From Nocardia sp. NBC_01329 (GTDB lineage Bacteria > Actinomycetota > Actinomycetes > Mycobacteriales > Mycobacteriaceae), in assembly GCF_035956715.1 (NCBI RefSeq), contig NZ_CP108381.1, forward strand, positions 2,914,001 to 2,978,000: 64,000 nt of DNA, in the 5' to 3' direction. Position numbers and translations under genes: made by a program. The notes beneath the pieces were generated by a model, which made no database searches, had not been told where the DNA came from, and saw nothing but the letters and a program-made list of their open reading frames with translations. This document shows positions 25,692 through 35,018 of the stretch, one piece after another. The stretch's first letter is position 1, and every line of letters starts with the position of its first letter.

Positions 25692-26738
25692 ATGGCGGTC
25701 ACTTTGATCGATGTGGCGGTGGCTGCGGGCGTATCGCGCAGTACCGCATCACGTGCGTTGAGCGGTTCCAGCCTGATCTCGGCCGAGACCCGGGCCGCGG
25801 TGGAACAGGCCGCCCGCACGCTCGGCTATCGACCGAACCGCGCCGCGAGCGCGCTGCGGTCGAACAGATCGCACCTGATCGGGCTGGTGATGAACAATCT
25901 GCTCAACGCGACATTCCACACCGTCGCGGAGGTGGTCCAGAAAAGAGCTTCGACCAGCGGTTTCCAGGTCATTCTGTGTATCACCGACGCGGACCCGGGC
26001 CGGGAGAACGACGTGCTGGCGATGCTCGGCGAGCACGGGGTCGACGGCACGATCGTGATCGGCAGCGGCCGCAGCGCGAGCGCGTCGAACGCGTTGTTGT
26101 CGCAGGGTCGGGCGGTGGTCAACCTCATCAGGTCGGTGCAGGGCAGCAAAGCGTCCACCGTGCTCGCCGACGATCTCGACGGAGCCCGGGACGCGACCGC
26201 GCATCTGCTGGCGCTGGGACACCGCCGTATCGGCTATATCGGCGGCACCGCCGACGCGACCTCGGGCCGGGAGCGATTCGAGGGGTATCGGCTCGCACTC
26301 GCCGATGCCGGGATCGACATCGACCACGACCTCGTGCGCAAAGGGCCCTTCACCACCGAGTTCGGCGCGGAGGCGGTGAACTCCCTGCTGGACGGGGCCG
26401 CGCCGATGACCGCGCTGTACGCGGCCAACCACGAGGCGGTGTTCGGCATCCTGCCCACCCTCTCCGGGCGCGGCGTTTCGCTACCCGATGAATTGTCCCT
26501 GGTCTGCCATGAGGACATGCCGTGGCTGGCGATGTGGCAGCCGGCGATCACGGTCGTGGACAACGGTGCCGCTCAGCTGGCGAACGTCGCGATGGATCTC
26601 CTCTTCCAGCAGATCAACGAGGCCGCCGGACCGGACGGCCGGACCTATCGGATCGGTGCGCGCCTGATCGAACGTGCCTCCTGCCGTGCCCATGACGGGG
26701 ACCACACGAACTCGTCGACCGATCCGCCGGCTCGTTAA
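25692..26738 (+). CDS. LacI-family transcriptional regulator
   Basis: 348 residues. The N-terminal LacI HTH (LIDVAVAAGVSRSTASRALS, residues 5-24) and hinge (YRPNRAASALRSNRS) precede a periplasmic-binding-protein-like sensor (LIGLVMNNLLNATFHTVAEV, LALGHRRIGYIGG). The ATG at 25692 has GAGG upstream. It sits between the divergent catabolic operon and the ABC transporter operon, each preceded by the same 16-bp sequence, so it probably represses both and is released by the imported substrate or a product. Confidence 0.9.
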   Translation: MAVTLIDVAVAAGVSRSTASRALSGSSLISAETRAAVEQAARTLGYRPNRAASALRSNRSHLIGLVMNNLLNATFHTVAEVVQKRASTSGFQVILCITDADPGRENDVLAMLGEHGVDGTIVIGSGRSASASNALLSQGRAVVNLIRSVQGSKASTVLADDLDGARDATAHLLALGHRRIGYIGGTADATSGRERFEGYRLALADAGIDIDHDLVRKGPFTTEFGAEAVNSLLDGAAPMTALYAANHEAVFGILPTLSGRGVSLPDELSLVCHEDMPWLAMWQPAITVVDNGAAQLANVAMDLLFQQINEAAGPDGRTYRIGARLIERASCRAHDGDHTNSSTDPPAR

Positions 26739-26774
26739 CAGTTGATGACTTCGATGCCGGATGGGTTAACCACA

Positions 26775-26820
26775 TTGACGGTGCCCACGTGTTTTGTCAC
26801 TCTTTATGCAATCGATCCCA
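26775..26820 (+). promoter_or_regulatory. ABC-transporter promoter with LacI operator copy 2
   Basis: TATGCAATCGATCCCA (26805-26820) repeats the site at 25572-25587 exactly, inverted. Just upstream are a -35-like TTGACG (26775-26780) and, 17 nt on, CACTCT as a weak -10 (26798-26803). An operator immediately after the -10 is the classical repressor position. The SBP start is 72 nt downstream. Confidence 0.65.
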
Positions 26821-26892
26821 CGGATCAGACGGATCGATTTCGACTTCCCCCGCAACTCGGTTGCGGTGCAGTTCATCTCGAAAGGCTCGCCA

Positions 26893-27750
26893 ATGCGCAA
26901 GATCATCGGATTCGCGGCAGCGTTCGTCGTTGCCGCCGCCGTCACCGGATGCGGTTCATCGGAGGAGGTCGCCGCCCCGACGGATTGTTCACCGACGCTC
27001 GGCGCGGCCGACCTCGCGCAGGAGGGCGCGCTGACCATGGCGACCAACGCGACCCTGCCGCCCATGCAATACGTCGACGCCGACGGCGAGGTCATCGGTA
27101 TGCGGGTCGACCTCGGTAAGGAGATCGCCCAGCGCCTGTGCCTCGCCCCGAAGTTCGTCAACATCGAGTTCGACGCGCAGATTCCGGGCGTTCAGAGCGG
27201 CCGGTGGGACATGATCGATACCGGGATGTTCTACACACCGGCACGTGCGGAGACGATCGATCTCGTCCCCTACGAAGTGCAGGCGGTGTCCATCTCGGTT
27301 CCCGCGGGCAATCCGGAATCGATCTCCCGAGTCGAGGATCTGGCAGGCAAGACGATCGGCGTCGAAGCACCCGGTTACGAGTTCGACACCCTGACCGCGC
27401 TCGCCGCGCAATTCGCCGCCGAAGGCAAACCTGCGCTGAATGTCCAGACTTTCAAGACGAACGCCGACGCCTACCAAGCATTGTCCGCCGGCCAGATCGA
27501 CGGCACGTCGATCGTGGAGTCGGTCACGTCCTTCTATCAGAAGGACGGCCGCTTCGAGACGGCGGTCGGCGGTATCAACGAAGCGCCCTTGGCCATGGGC
27601 TTCGCCAAGGGCAGTAAGGCGGCGGCCGAGGTCGCGCGGGTTCTCGCCGAGATGCGGAACGACGGCTACCTCCCGGATCTGTTCGGCCAGTACGGCGTCA
27701 CCGGCTACGAAGGCGATATCGCCGTGGCCACGGGCCCGCTGACCAGCTGA
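26893..27750 (+). CDS. ABC transporter substrate-binding lipoprotein (polar amino-acid type)
   Basis: 285 residues. The signal ends in lipobox VTGC with Cys20 as the predicted lipidated residue. The mature part is a family-3 solute-binding protein: [46 protein letters not shown], and the Lys/Gly-rich [15 protein letters not shown]. It captures a small polar amine or amino-acid-like solute outside the membrane. First gene of the SBP-permease-ATPase operon; AAAGG precedes the ATG. Confidence 0.9.
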   Translation: MRKIIGFAAAFVVAAAVTGCGSSEEVAAPTDCSPTLGAADLAQEGALTMATNATLPPMQYVDADGEVIGMRVDLGKEIAQRLCLAPKFVNIEFDAQIPGVQSGRWDMIDTGMFYTPARAETIDLVPYEVQAVSISVPAGNPESISRVEDLAGKTIGVEAPGYEFDTLTALAAQFAAEGKPALNVQTFKTNADAYQALSAGQIDGTSIVESVTSFYQKDGRFETAVGGINEAPLAMGFAKGSKAAAEVARVLAEMRNDGYLPDLFGQYGVTGYEGDIAVATGPLTS

Positions 27751-27777
27751 TCCGCAGCTCTATCGAAAGGCATCCCC

Positions 27778-28518
27778 ATGTGGTCTTGGGACGCGTTCTT
27801 CTCCATCCTGACGAGTCGGCAATTACTCGAAGGCGCGTGGGTCACGATATGGCTCACGGTCGTGAGCATGATCCTCGGGCTGATTCTCGCGGTGGTGGTC
27901 GCCGCGGCACGATCGTCGCGACTGCTGCCGCTGCGCGCGATATCCGGTTTCTACGTCTGGTTGATGCGCGGCACCCCGCTGCTGGTCCAGCTCGTGATCA
28001 TCTACACCGGCCTGCCGCAGGTCGGAATCAAACTCGGTGTCATCGAGGCCGCGCTACTCGGGCTGGTACTCAACGAGGCCGCCTACCTCTCCGAGATCGT
28101 GCGTTCGGGAATCATGTCCGTCCCCGCCGGTCAGACCGAAGCCGCGCGGGCGCTCGGAATGTCTCCGATGAAGGTGTTCCGGGTCGTCGTGCTCCCCCAG
28201 GCGCTCCGGGTGATGATTCCGCCGCTCGGAAACAGCTTCAACGGCCTCCTGAAAACTACGACGCTGGTCTCGGTGATCTCGGTGCAGGAACTTCTCCGGC
28301 GAACGCAGTTCCTGGTCCAGGTCAATTTCCGAGTACTCGAAGGCCTGTGCGCGGCCGCGCTGTACTTCCTGGTGCTGACCACCCTGTGGGGATTGATCCA
28401 GCAGATGCTCGAAGCCCGCGCCGGACGAGGCTACGACCGCAATTACAGACACAAGAGCACCGGGGAATCGAAGATTCCGGACGAGAGTGCACTGGAGGCA
28501 GAGGCGGTGAACCGATGA
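27778..28518 (+). CDS. ABC transporter permease (polar amino-acid type)
   Basis: 246 residues with about five transmembrane helices (first: [20 protein letters not shown]). The HisM/GlnP-type motif [20 protein letters not shown] and the cytoplasmic coupling [20 protein letters not shown] -T-EAARALGM are present. It forms the membrane channel with the neighbouring SBP and ATPase. GAAAGG before the ATG; its stop overlaps the ATPase start. Confidence 0.92.
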   Translation: MWSWDAFFSILTSRQLLEGAWVTIWLTVVSMILGLILAVVVAAARSSRLLPLRAISGFYVWLMRGTPLLVQLVIIYTGLPQVGIKLGVIEAALLGLVLNEAAYLSEIVRSGIMSVPAGQTEAARALGMSPMKVFRVVVLPQALRVMIPPLGNSFNGLLKTTTLVSVISVQELLRRTQFLVQVNFRVLEGLCAAALYFLVLTTLWGLIQQMLEARAGRGYDRNYRHKSTGESKIPDESALEAEAVNR

Positions 28519-29294
28519 CCGATATCGCGGAGAAAGCTCCGATGATGGTAGAAGTCCGGAACATGACGAAGTCGTACAGCGACCTGGTCGTGCTCGACGG
28601 AATCGACTTCACGGTGGGCACCGGAGAAGTGGTCCTCTTATTGGGGCCCTCCGGCAGCGGGAAGAGCACATTGCTGCGGACTCTGAACTGCCTCGAGACG
28701 ATCGATTCCGGCACGGTACGCGTCTGCGGTGAAATGATCGGATTCGCCGACGACGATCGTCGGCGCCCCCTGTCCGAAACTCGACTCGCGAAACAGCGTC
28801 ATCACACCGGCATGGTGTTCCAGAGCTTCAATCTTTTCCCCATGATGACCGCCCTGGACAATGTCGCATCGGGGCCGCGGCATGTCCTGGGAGTCACGAA
28901 GGACCTCGCTCGCCGACAAGCCCGGGAACTGCTCGAAATGGTCGGCCTGGGAGACAAGGCCGACAACTACCCCGCGCAGTTGTCGGGTGGGCAACAACAA
29001 CGGGTAGCCATCGCCCGCGCCCTCGCCATGAAACCGAAGGTCATGCTGTTCGACGAGCCCACTTCCGCGCTCGACCCGGAAATGGTCAAAGAGGTCCTCG
29101 ACGTGATGGTCCGCCTGCGCGACGAGGGAATGACCATGGTCGTGGTCAGTCACGAAATGGGCTTCGCCAAGGCCGCGGCCGATCGCATCGTCTTCATGAG
29201 CGAGGGAAAAATCATCGAGGACGCGGAGCCGGATCAGTTCTTCGGCAACCCGCAGAACCCCAGAACCCGGCAGTTCCTGCGCCAGGTCCTCTGA
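28515..29294 (+). CDS. ABC transporter ATP-binding protein (polar amino-acid type)
   Basis: 259 residues. Walker [11 protein letters not shown]-loop [12 protein letters not shown], signature LSGGQQQR, Walker [16 protein letters not shown] and switch His in [13 protein letters not shown] are all intact. This is the GlnQ/HisP subfamily that powers import. ATGA overlap (28515-28518) with the permease gene. Last gene of the operon. Confidence 0.93.
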   Translation: MTDIAEKAPMMVEVRNMTKSYSDLVVLDGIDFTVGTGEVVLLLGPSGSGKSTLLRTLNCLETIDSGTVRVCGEMIGFADDDRRRPLSETRLAKQRHHTGMVFQSFNLFPMMTALDNVASGPRHVLGVTKDLARRQARELLEMVGLGDKADNYPAQLSGGQQQRVAIARALAMKPKVMLFDEPTSALDPEMVKEVLDVMVRLRDEGMTMVVVSHEMGFAKAAADRIVFMSEGKIIEDAEPDQFFGNPQNPRTRQFLRQVL

Positions 29295-29329
29295 CTCCGG
29301 CGCCCGGTCGTGCCAGACCGCTGCTGAAG

Positions 29330-29625
29330 TCAGGTGGCCGCCGACGCGCCGACGAGGGCGAGCGCGCTCACCCACAGGGCCGGGCAGCGGCCGGCACGAG
29401 CGGACGTGCGCCGATCCGGGCGAGGATGCGGAACCGGACACCGCTACCGAGGGCGAACATAGCGGCGGTGAGCAGCGCGCCTTGCAGATGCCGGGCGAGG
29501 TCGCGTGCGGTCGAAGGGACAGCACCTGTCGCTCGCGGCACCAGTCGATCAGCTCGGACTCCGTGACGGACGAGCCGCTTCTCACACGTCTGCTGACCGC
29601 TTCCGAAGTGACCACCTTGCTCACC
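29330..29625 (-). pseudogene. decayed gene fragments (YeiH-type exporter end, acyl-CoA-ligase-like piece)
   Basis: Reading leftward, one frame gives SSVTESELIDWCRERQ, similar to the C-terminal region of AMP-forming acyl-CoA ligases. Another gives DLARHLQGALLTAAMFALGS then GVRFRILARIGARPLV, and a third ALWVSALALVGASAAT followed by a stop at 29330, together resembling the end of a YeiH-family putative sulfate exporter. No intact gene remains; at least two frame changes are needed. The identifications are tentative. Confidence 0.4.
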
Positions 29626-30217
29626 GCGTAGCCTCCCCCGCCATCGGTACCCAGGTGTCCATCAATTGGTCGAGCAGCCGCTCGCCGTGCGGCCACGACC
29701 CGTACCCGGAGGCCGGGTTGAGATGCCCGACTTCGCCGATATCGACGAGACGTGCGCCCCATGCCTCCGCCATCCCGGAAACCCGCCGATACGAGGCCAG
29801 CGGATCGTTCGTGGAGGCGGCCACCACGCTGGGAAACGGCAACCGGCGCCGTGGGATCGGCAGCCAGCCGCCGGCGTCGAGTTCCGCCGATGCCGGGTAC
29901 CCGGCGGGCAGTGCGGATTCGAGGTCCGGCGGGGTGGCGAGCAGCGCCGCGCGCACCGGACGGGTCGCGGACCGCGCCCAATGCACGGTGATCATCACGC
30001 CGGCGCTGTGCGCAACGAGGTACACCGGGCCGGTGACTTCGTCGAGCACCGCATCCAGTGCGGCGATCCGTGTGCTCAGCGAGAGCTTGTCGTGTTCGAG
30101 CGGCGGTACCGTCCGCACCTGCGGAAGGCGCTCTGCCAGCAGAGTCTGCCAATGGTCGGCCACGTGGTCGCGGAGTCCTGGGACGATCACGACTGTCGGG
30201 TCGGCGGTGCCATCCAT
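29621..30217 (-). CDS. RBBP9/YdeN-family serine hydrolase
   Basis: 198 residues. Small alpha/beta hydrolase with TVVIVPGLRDHVADHWQTLL, nucleophile in LVAHSAGVMITVHW, Asp in ASTNDPLASY and His in EVGHLNPASG, the RBBP9/YdeN pattern. Such enzymes hydrolyse small esters or amides. It is 23 bases downstream of the MFS gene and probably the last gene of the operon starting at 34711; it may release an acid from an ester precursor. Confidence 0.85.
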   Translation of the reverse strand: MDGTADPTVVIVPGLRDHVADHWQTLLAERLPQVRTVPPLEHDKLSLSTRIAALDAVLDEVTGPVYLVAHSAGVMITVHWARSATRPVRAALLATPPDLESALPAGYPASAELDAGGWLPIPRRRLPFPSVVAASTNDPLASYRRVSGMAEAWGARLVDIGEVGHLNPASGYGSWPHGERLLDQLMDTWVPMAGEATR

Positions 30218-30239
30218 GAAATTCGTTTCCTCTCAGGTG

Positions 30240-31583
30240 TTATCGAGCGATGGCCGGGTCGAGCGCGGTGAGCCGGCGAAGCCCGGCTGGATAGACGCGT
30301 TTACCGACGATGAAGGCGGCGATGGCGAGCAGGTACGGCAGTGGGGCCAGGCGCAGAGCGTCGGTCAGCCCGATATGGTCGGCCAGCACGCCCACGACGA
30401 AGGGTCCGAGCGCGAGTCCGAGCAGGCTGTTCGCCAGGGTGAGGGTGCCGAAAGCCGACGCCCGCACCGACGGGTGCGTCAGGTTGGCGACCATGGCGGC
30501 GGTCGGGCCCGAGGATCCACCGGAGAAGAAGGCTCCGATACCGATCAGGATCAACTGCGCGGGCCCGGTACCGAGGCCGAATCCGATGGTCAGGCAAACC
30601 AGTGAGATCAGGCAGAACACGACCGCCGTGGTCCATTTACGCGACATATCGGCGCGGCTGACCCGATCGGTGATGTAGCCGCAGCCGACCATGCCCGCAC
30701 CGACGAACAGGACGACTATCGACGCGACGAGTCCGGCCTTGTCCGGTGGGAGGTCGTACTGACGGTTGAAGAAGCTCGGCGTCCACGACAGCAGCACCGC
30801 TGCGGTGAATATCTGCAGACCGCTGCCGAGGTACGCGCACAGCACCGCTGGATTGGTGAACAGCGTGGATACCGGCGCCCGGACCGTGTCCACGGCGGAT
30901 GGGGCGACGGCCACCGGATCCGTGGCATAGCGGGCCAGTTTCGCTTCGGTCACCACGGCTCGGAACAGCACCGCGAGAATCAACCCGAATACCGCCATGG
31001 TGGCGAACGACCAGCGCCAGCCGAGCTGTACCGCGATCACCCCACCGAGCGCGACGCCGAGCACGGATCCGAAAGATCCACCGGCCATGAAAGCACCGCC
31101 GAGAGCGGCGTGCACACGCGGCGCGAACACACTGAGCACCACGGCGATACCGACGCTGCCGTAGGCGGCCTCCCCCACCCCGACCAGGAATCGTGCGCCC
31201 AGCATCTGCTCGTAGCTCGCGGCGACCGCGCACAGCAGTGTTGCCGCACTCCACAGCACGGCCATGAGCACCAGGCTGCGGGTCCTGCCCCAACGGTCCG
31301 CCACTATCGACAGCGGCAGCGTGAGTAGCCCGACCATGAGGGCGACGACGCTGGTGAGTGACGCGAGCTGCGAGTCCGACAGCATCCATTCGGTTTTCAG
31401 GAACGGAAAGATCGCACTGAGGACCTGCCTGGACATATAGTCGGCCAGCAGCAGTCCGAATGCCAGCGCGAACACCACCCATGGATAGATACTGCGGCGG
31501 CTCGGTGGTGAGCCGGTGATCGCCCGGGCCGGGACAGCGGTGTCGTGATCCGCCGTTCCGGCGGCGGTAGTGTGCAACTCCAT
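30240..31583 (-). CDS. MFS transporter
   Basis: 447 residues, about 12 transmembrane helices. The loop between helices 2 and 3 reads VADRWGRTRSLVLMA, the MFS motif A. It resembles the anion/metabolite:proton symporter branch (first helix VFALAFGLLLADYMSRQVLS). GGAG precedes the ATG at 31583. Within the TauD/BKACE operon it probably imports the substrate. Confidence 0.88.
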   Translation of the reverse strand: MELHTTAAGTADHDTAVPARAITGSPPSRRSIYPWVVFALAFGLLLADYMSRQVLSAIFPFLKTEWMLSDSQLASLTSVVALMVGLLTLPLSIVADRWGRTRSLVLMAVLWSAATLLCAVAASYEQMLGARFLVGVGEAAYGSVGIAVVLSVFAPRVHAALGGAFMAGGSFGSVLGVALGGVIAVQLGWRWSFATMAVFGLILAVLFRAVVTEAKLARYATDPVAVAPSAVDTVRAPVSTLFTNPAVLCAYLGSGLQIFTAAVLLSWTPSFFNRQYDLPPDKAGLVASIVVLFVGAGMVGCGYITDRVSRADMSRKWTTAVVFCLISLVCLTIGFGLGTGPAQLILIGIGAFFSGGSSGPTAAMVANLTHPSVRASAFGTLTLANSLLGLALGPFVVGVLADHIGLTDALRLAPLPYLLAIAAFIVGKRVYPAGLRRLTALDPAIAR

Positions 31584-31704
31584 CGGTGCTCCTACGGATC
31601 CGGCGGAGGCAGAAGAAGAGAGCCCCACCGGGGTTGGAAAGGAACGGGCACGGACCCCTCGGTCCGTGCCCGCGGTGATCGTCGGGCGTCCGCGCGGCGG
31701 ACGG

Positions 31705-32757
31705 TCAGGCGTGGTGGGTGAATCCGATCTGGCCCGGCTTCCGGTTGGGCGCGAATCCGATCTTGGCCAGGGTCTCGTCGGCGCCGCTGTAGCGTTCGCC
31801 GAGCTGGTAGATCTCGCGGGCTTCCTTGCCGGTAGCGACCTCACGGCCCAGTTCCCCGGCGATTCGCACCAGTTGCTCGACCTGCTGGACCGAGGTCATC
31901 TTCTGCCCCTTGCGGCCCCAGAGGGTGTCCTCGTTCCCGCAGCGGGCGTGCAGTCCCATGGCGATGGCCATCGTGTTGACCGGCAGGACGCTGCGCATGA
32001 GGGTTTCCAGCGTGAGCACCGCGCCGTCGGGAACCCGGCGGATGAACTCCATCATGTTGTAGGGATTCGGCCCATCGAAACCACCACCGATCCCCACCCA
32101 GGTCAACATGAGCGGTCCGGTGTATACGCCACGGCGGATCAACCGCTCGACGGTTTCGAACTGCGCGATGTTGGCGAGTTGGAAATGGGGCTGGATTCCC
32201 TTGGCCTGCAGCCTTTTCAGATGCTCCGCAACCCAGCCGGGGCCGGCGGGAACGTGCATCTCCCGGTACGCCTCGTAGACCTCGGGGCGGGTGAAGGACG
32301 TACCGGCGATATCGTCGTCGGTCATCAATTCGATGATGTTCATCTGATTGGTGTTGATCGCGATGGTCACCTGATCCGGTTTCGGATCCAGCTCGGCGAG
32401 CAGATGCCGCGCATCGTCGGACAGCCACACGGCCTCGGCCCCGGAACCCTCCGGTGCGAACGAGATCGAACCACCGACCTGCAGGATCATATCCGGCACC
32501 GCGTCGCGCAGCCGGCCGAGGAGCTCGTTGAACTTCGACAGGCGCTTGGACCCTTTACCGTCCAGTTCACGGACATGGATGTGCAGCACGGTGGCGCCCG
32601 CGTCGTAGCAGTCGACGGCCTGCTGGACATGTTCGTCCATGGTGAGCGGGAGGTCTTCGCGGAAATCGCCGGGCTCCCATTCCGGGCCGTAGGGCGCCAC
32701 GGTGATCACCAGCTTTTCCTGGTTCTCCGGGAACAGAGCGTCGTCGTGAAAATACAT
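31705..32757 (-). CDS. BKACE family (3-keto-5-aminohexanoate cleavage) enzyme
   Basis: 350 residues. Family features: LVITVAPYGPEWEP, the zinc-binding HIHVRE (near residue 60), QVGGSISFAPEGSGAEAVWL, and LTWVGIGGGFDGPNPYN. BKACE enzymes condense a beta-keto acid with acetyl-CoA to give acetoacetate and a new acyl-CoA; the substrate differs by subgroup (3-keto-5-aminohexanoate, dehydrocarnitine and others). ATG at 32757 with GAGGAA upstream. Downstream of a TauD/TfdA oxygenase that could generate or trim its substrate. Confidence 0.88.
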   Translation of the reverse strand: MYFHDDALFPENQEKLVITVAPYGPEWEPGDFREDLPLTMDEHVQQAVDCYDAGATVLHIHVRELDGKGSKRLSKFNELLGRLRDAVPDMILQVGGSISFAPEGSGAEAVWLSDDARHLLAELDPKPDQVTIAINTNQMNIIELMTDDDIAGTSFTRPEVYEAYREMHVPAGPGWVAEHLKRLQAKGIQPHFQLANIAQFETVERLIRRGVYTGPLMLTWVGIGGGFDGPNPYNMMEFIRRVPDGAVLTLETLMRSVLPVNTMAIAMGLHARCGNEDTLWGRKGQKMTSVQQVEQLVRIAGELGREVATGKEAREIYQLGERYSGADETLAKIGFAPNRKPGQIGFTHHA

Positions 32758-32797
32758 GGAATTCCTCCGATGAGATTCGAATGACAGGTGATCGGTG

Positions 32798-33688
32798 TCA
32801 GTACGGGCGGTCGCCGACGATCCCGGCGCGCTCCATCTTGCGGACAGCGGGCCAGTAATCCTGGACGGCGTAGTGCTGCGTCGAGCGGTTGTCCCAGATC
32901 GCGAAACTGTTCGCCGTCCACCGCCACCGCACCTGGTATTCGGGAATGCTCGCCTGGCGCATGAGGTAGTGCAGTAGCTCGGCGGCGCCAGGGGCGTAAT
33001 CGGCGCCGAATCGAACATTCTCGGGCGTATGGAAATTCGTCAGATGGGTGGCGAACGAGTTCACGAACAGGATCTTCTCGCCGGTCTCCGGGTGGGTTCG
33101 CACCACCGGATGTTCGGCATCCGGGAAACGTTCGCGCAGAGCGTGCCGCTCCTCCAACTGCATCGCCGCACCGAAACTCGCCTCGATACTGTGCCGCGCG
33201 GTCAAGCCCCGGATCCGCGCCTTCACCTCCTCCGGCAGTCGGCGGTAGGCCTCGGCCATATCCACCCAGATCGTGTCGCCGCCGACGGACGGGGTCTCCA
33301 CGCAACGGAGCACGCATCCCATCGGTGGGCTCTCCCGCCAGGTGGCGTCGCAGTGATAGGCGTTCTCGTAATGTTCCGGCGGGCTGTCGAGATCCTTGTA
33401 GATGCGGACCAGGCCCGGGTGGTCGGGATCGCTGCCCGCGACCGGATGATCCTCCAGGTCGCCGAATCGCCGTGCGAGAGCGATGTGCTCGGACCGGCTG
33501 ATGTCCTGGTCCCGGGCGAACAGCACCTTGTATTCGAGCAGTAGTGCCCGCATCTCGTCGAACAGCTCGTCGTCGCGTGCGACCTCGGCCAGGTCGATAT
33601 CGGAAAGCTCGGCGCCGATCGACCGGGTCAACGGCAGCACGCTGAGCCGCCGACCGGTGAGCTGTCGGGGTCCGGCAAATGTTGTCAT
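32798..33688 (-). CDS. TauD/TfdA-family 2-oxoglutarate-dependent dioxygenase
   Basis: 296 residues. The Fe(II) facial triad is visible: His112 and Asp114 in YHCDATW and distal His272 in STQHYAV. The 2-oxoglutarate-binding Arg is expected in VRWRWTANSFAIWDNRSTQH. The family oxygenates sulfonates, aryloxy acids, carnitine precursors and others. With BKACE downstream a carnitine- or betaine-like substrate is a reasonable guess, but not shown. Same operon as the quinone oxidoreductase and BKACE genes. Confidence 0.88.
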   Translation of the reverse strand: MTTFAGPRQLTGRRLSVLPLTRSIGAELSDIDLAEVARDDELFDEMRALLLEYKVLFARDQDISRSEHIALARRFGDLEDHPVAGSDPDHPGLVRIYKDLDSPPEHYENAYHCDATWRESPPMGCVLRCVETPSVGGDTIWVDMAEAYRRLPEEVKARIRGLTARHSIEASFGAAMQLEERHALRERFPDAEHPVVRTHPETGEKILFVNSFATHLTNFHTPENVRFGADYAPGAAELLHYLMRQASIPEYQVRWRWTANSFAIWDNRSTQHYAVQDYWPAVRKMERAGIVGDRPY

Positions 33689-33736
33689 GCTTGTCCTCCG
33701 TACGTTGTGATCCGGTAACCGGTGCTCCGCGCCCGG

Positions 33737-34711
33737 TCAGAGTGTGAAAACAGAGGAGCCGATGCTGCGTCCGGTCTCGAGGTCGCGGTGCGCACCGGCA
33801 GCGTCGGCAAGGTCGTAACGCTGGTTGACCTCGACTCGGATCCGCCCCGCGGCGACGTGGCCGAACAATTCGCCGGCCAGCTCGGCTCGTTCGGCGGGGT
33901 CGGCGATGTAGTCGGCGAGAGCCGGCCGAGTGACGAACAGCGACCCCTGAACGGCCAGTTCCATCGCGTCGATCGGCGGCACCGGCCCCGAGGCCGTACC
34001 GAAACATACGAGCAGCCCACGCCTGGCCAGGGAATTCAAGGAAGCCCGGTAGGTGGTCTTGCCGATGCTGTCGAACACCACCGGCACGCCCGCTCCACCG
34101 GTTATCTCACGGACCCGGGGCGCGACGTCCTCCCTGGTGTAGATCACGACATGATCGCAACCGTGCGCCCGCGCGACCTCTGCCTTCTCCTCGCTCGAGA
34201 CCGTCCCGATAACGTTGATGCCCAGCACTTTCGCCCACTGGGTGAAGATCAGGCCGACACCGCCCGCGGCGGCGTGTAGCAGGACCGTGGCGCCGGGCTC
34301 GAGCGGATGGATACGCCGCAGTAGGTACGCGGTGGTCAGTCCGCGCATCGTCATCGCCGCGGCGGTTTCGAAGGGGATGTCAGCCGGCAGACCGATCAGG
34401 TGCTGTGCGGGCAGAACTCTTTCCGTGCTGTACGCGCCGAGTGAGCTCCCGGTATAGGTGACGCGGTCACCCACCGTGAACTCGGTAACACCAGCACCGA
34501 GCGCTTCGATCACGCCTGCGGCCTCGACACCCATTCCCGCCGGCAACCGGGCCGGATACAGCCCGCTGCGAAAGTAGGTGTCCGCGAAATTCAGCCCCAC
34601 TGCCTCGTGCCGGATCCGAACCTCGCCCGGCCCGGGCTGCCCGACCTCGAGCTCCTCCCAGCGGAGCACTTCGGGTCCACCGGTCTCGTACATTCGAACC
34701 GCTCCGGCCAC
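33737..34711 (-). CDS. NADPH:quinone oxidoreductase (MDR/zeta-crystallin family)
   Basis: About 324 residues. Groove HEAVGLNFADTYFRSGLYPA, nucleotide motif LLHAAAGGVGLIFTQWAKVL and FDSIGKTTYRASL match the quinone oxidoreductase branch, with no catalytic-zinc cysteine cluster. The GTG at 34711 is chosen because AGGAGAG lies just upstream; an ATG at 34732 is the alternative. It is first in the operon divergent from the AraC gene, and AraC-directed repeats lie in the intergenic region. Confidence 0.85.
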   Translation of the reverse strand: MAGAVRMYETGGPEVLRWEELEVGQPGPGEVRIRHEAVGLNFADTYFRSGLYPARLPAGMGVEAAGVIEALGAGVTEFTVGDRVTYTGSSLGAYSTERVLPAQHLIGLPADIPFETAAAMTMRGLTTAYLLRRIHPLEPGATVLLHAAAGGVGLIFTQWAKVLGINVIGTVSSEEKAEVARAHGCDHVVIYTREDVAPRVREITGGAGVPVVFDSIGKTTYRASLNSLARRGLLVCFGTASGPVPPIDAMELAVQGSLFVTRPALADYIADPAERAELAGELFGHVAAGRIRVEVNQRYDLADAAGAHRDLETGRSIGSSVFTL

Positions 34712-35018
34712 GACAACTCTCCTCTTCCTCATGACCGCACCCTGTGCGCACGATCGCGCCGCGACATCGGACGATCCGGCGGGTAGGGCGGCCGATGGGG
34801 ACACCTGATGCCGTGTCGGATGTTCGCCGCACGGATGCGACGGCGTACGGACTACCGAATACGAGCCCCTGCGGAAAGGGCGGGCCGAGTGCGTTCCGCA
34901 GCCATGTCGCCGTCCTTCCGGTCTTCGCGAACTCGCTGTGACGTGACCCACGTTAGGTGAAAATTCGAATGAATGCTTATCCTGACGGGACAGGAAACTA
35001 TTCATTTAGGGACAGGCG
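34712..35018. promoter_or_regulatory. divergent promoter region with paired direct repeats
   Basis: This 307-base gap separates the quinone oxidoreductase gene from the AraC gene. GGGACAGG occurs twice as a direct repeat (34987-34994 and 35009-35016, 22-nt period), right before the AraC start. AATGAAT (34968-34974) and ATTCATT (35000-35006) form an inverted pair. Direct repeats one to two helical turns apart are usual AraC-family sites; binding is inferred. Confidence 0.5.
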
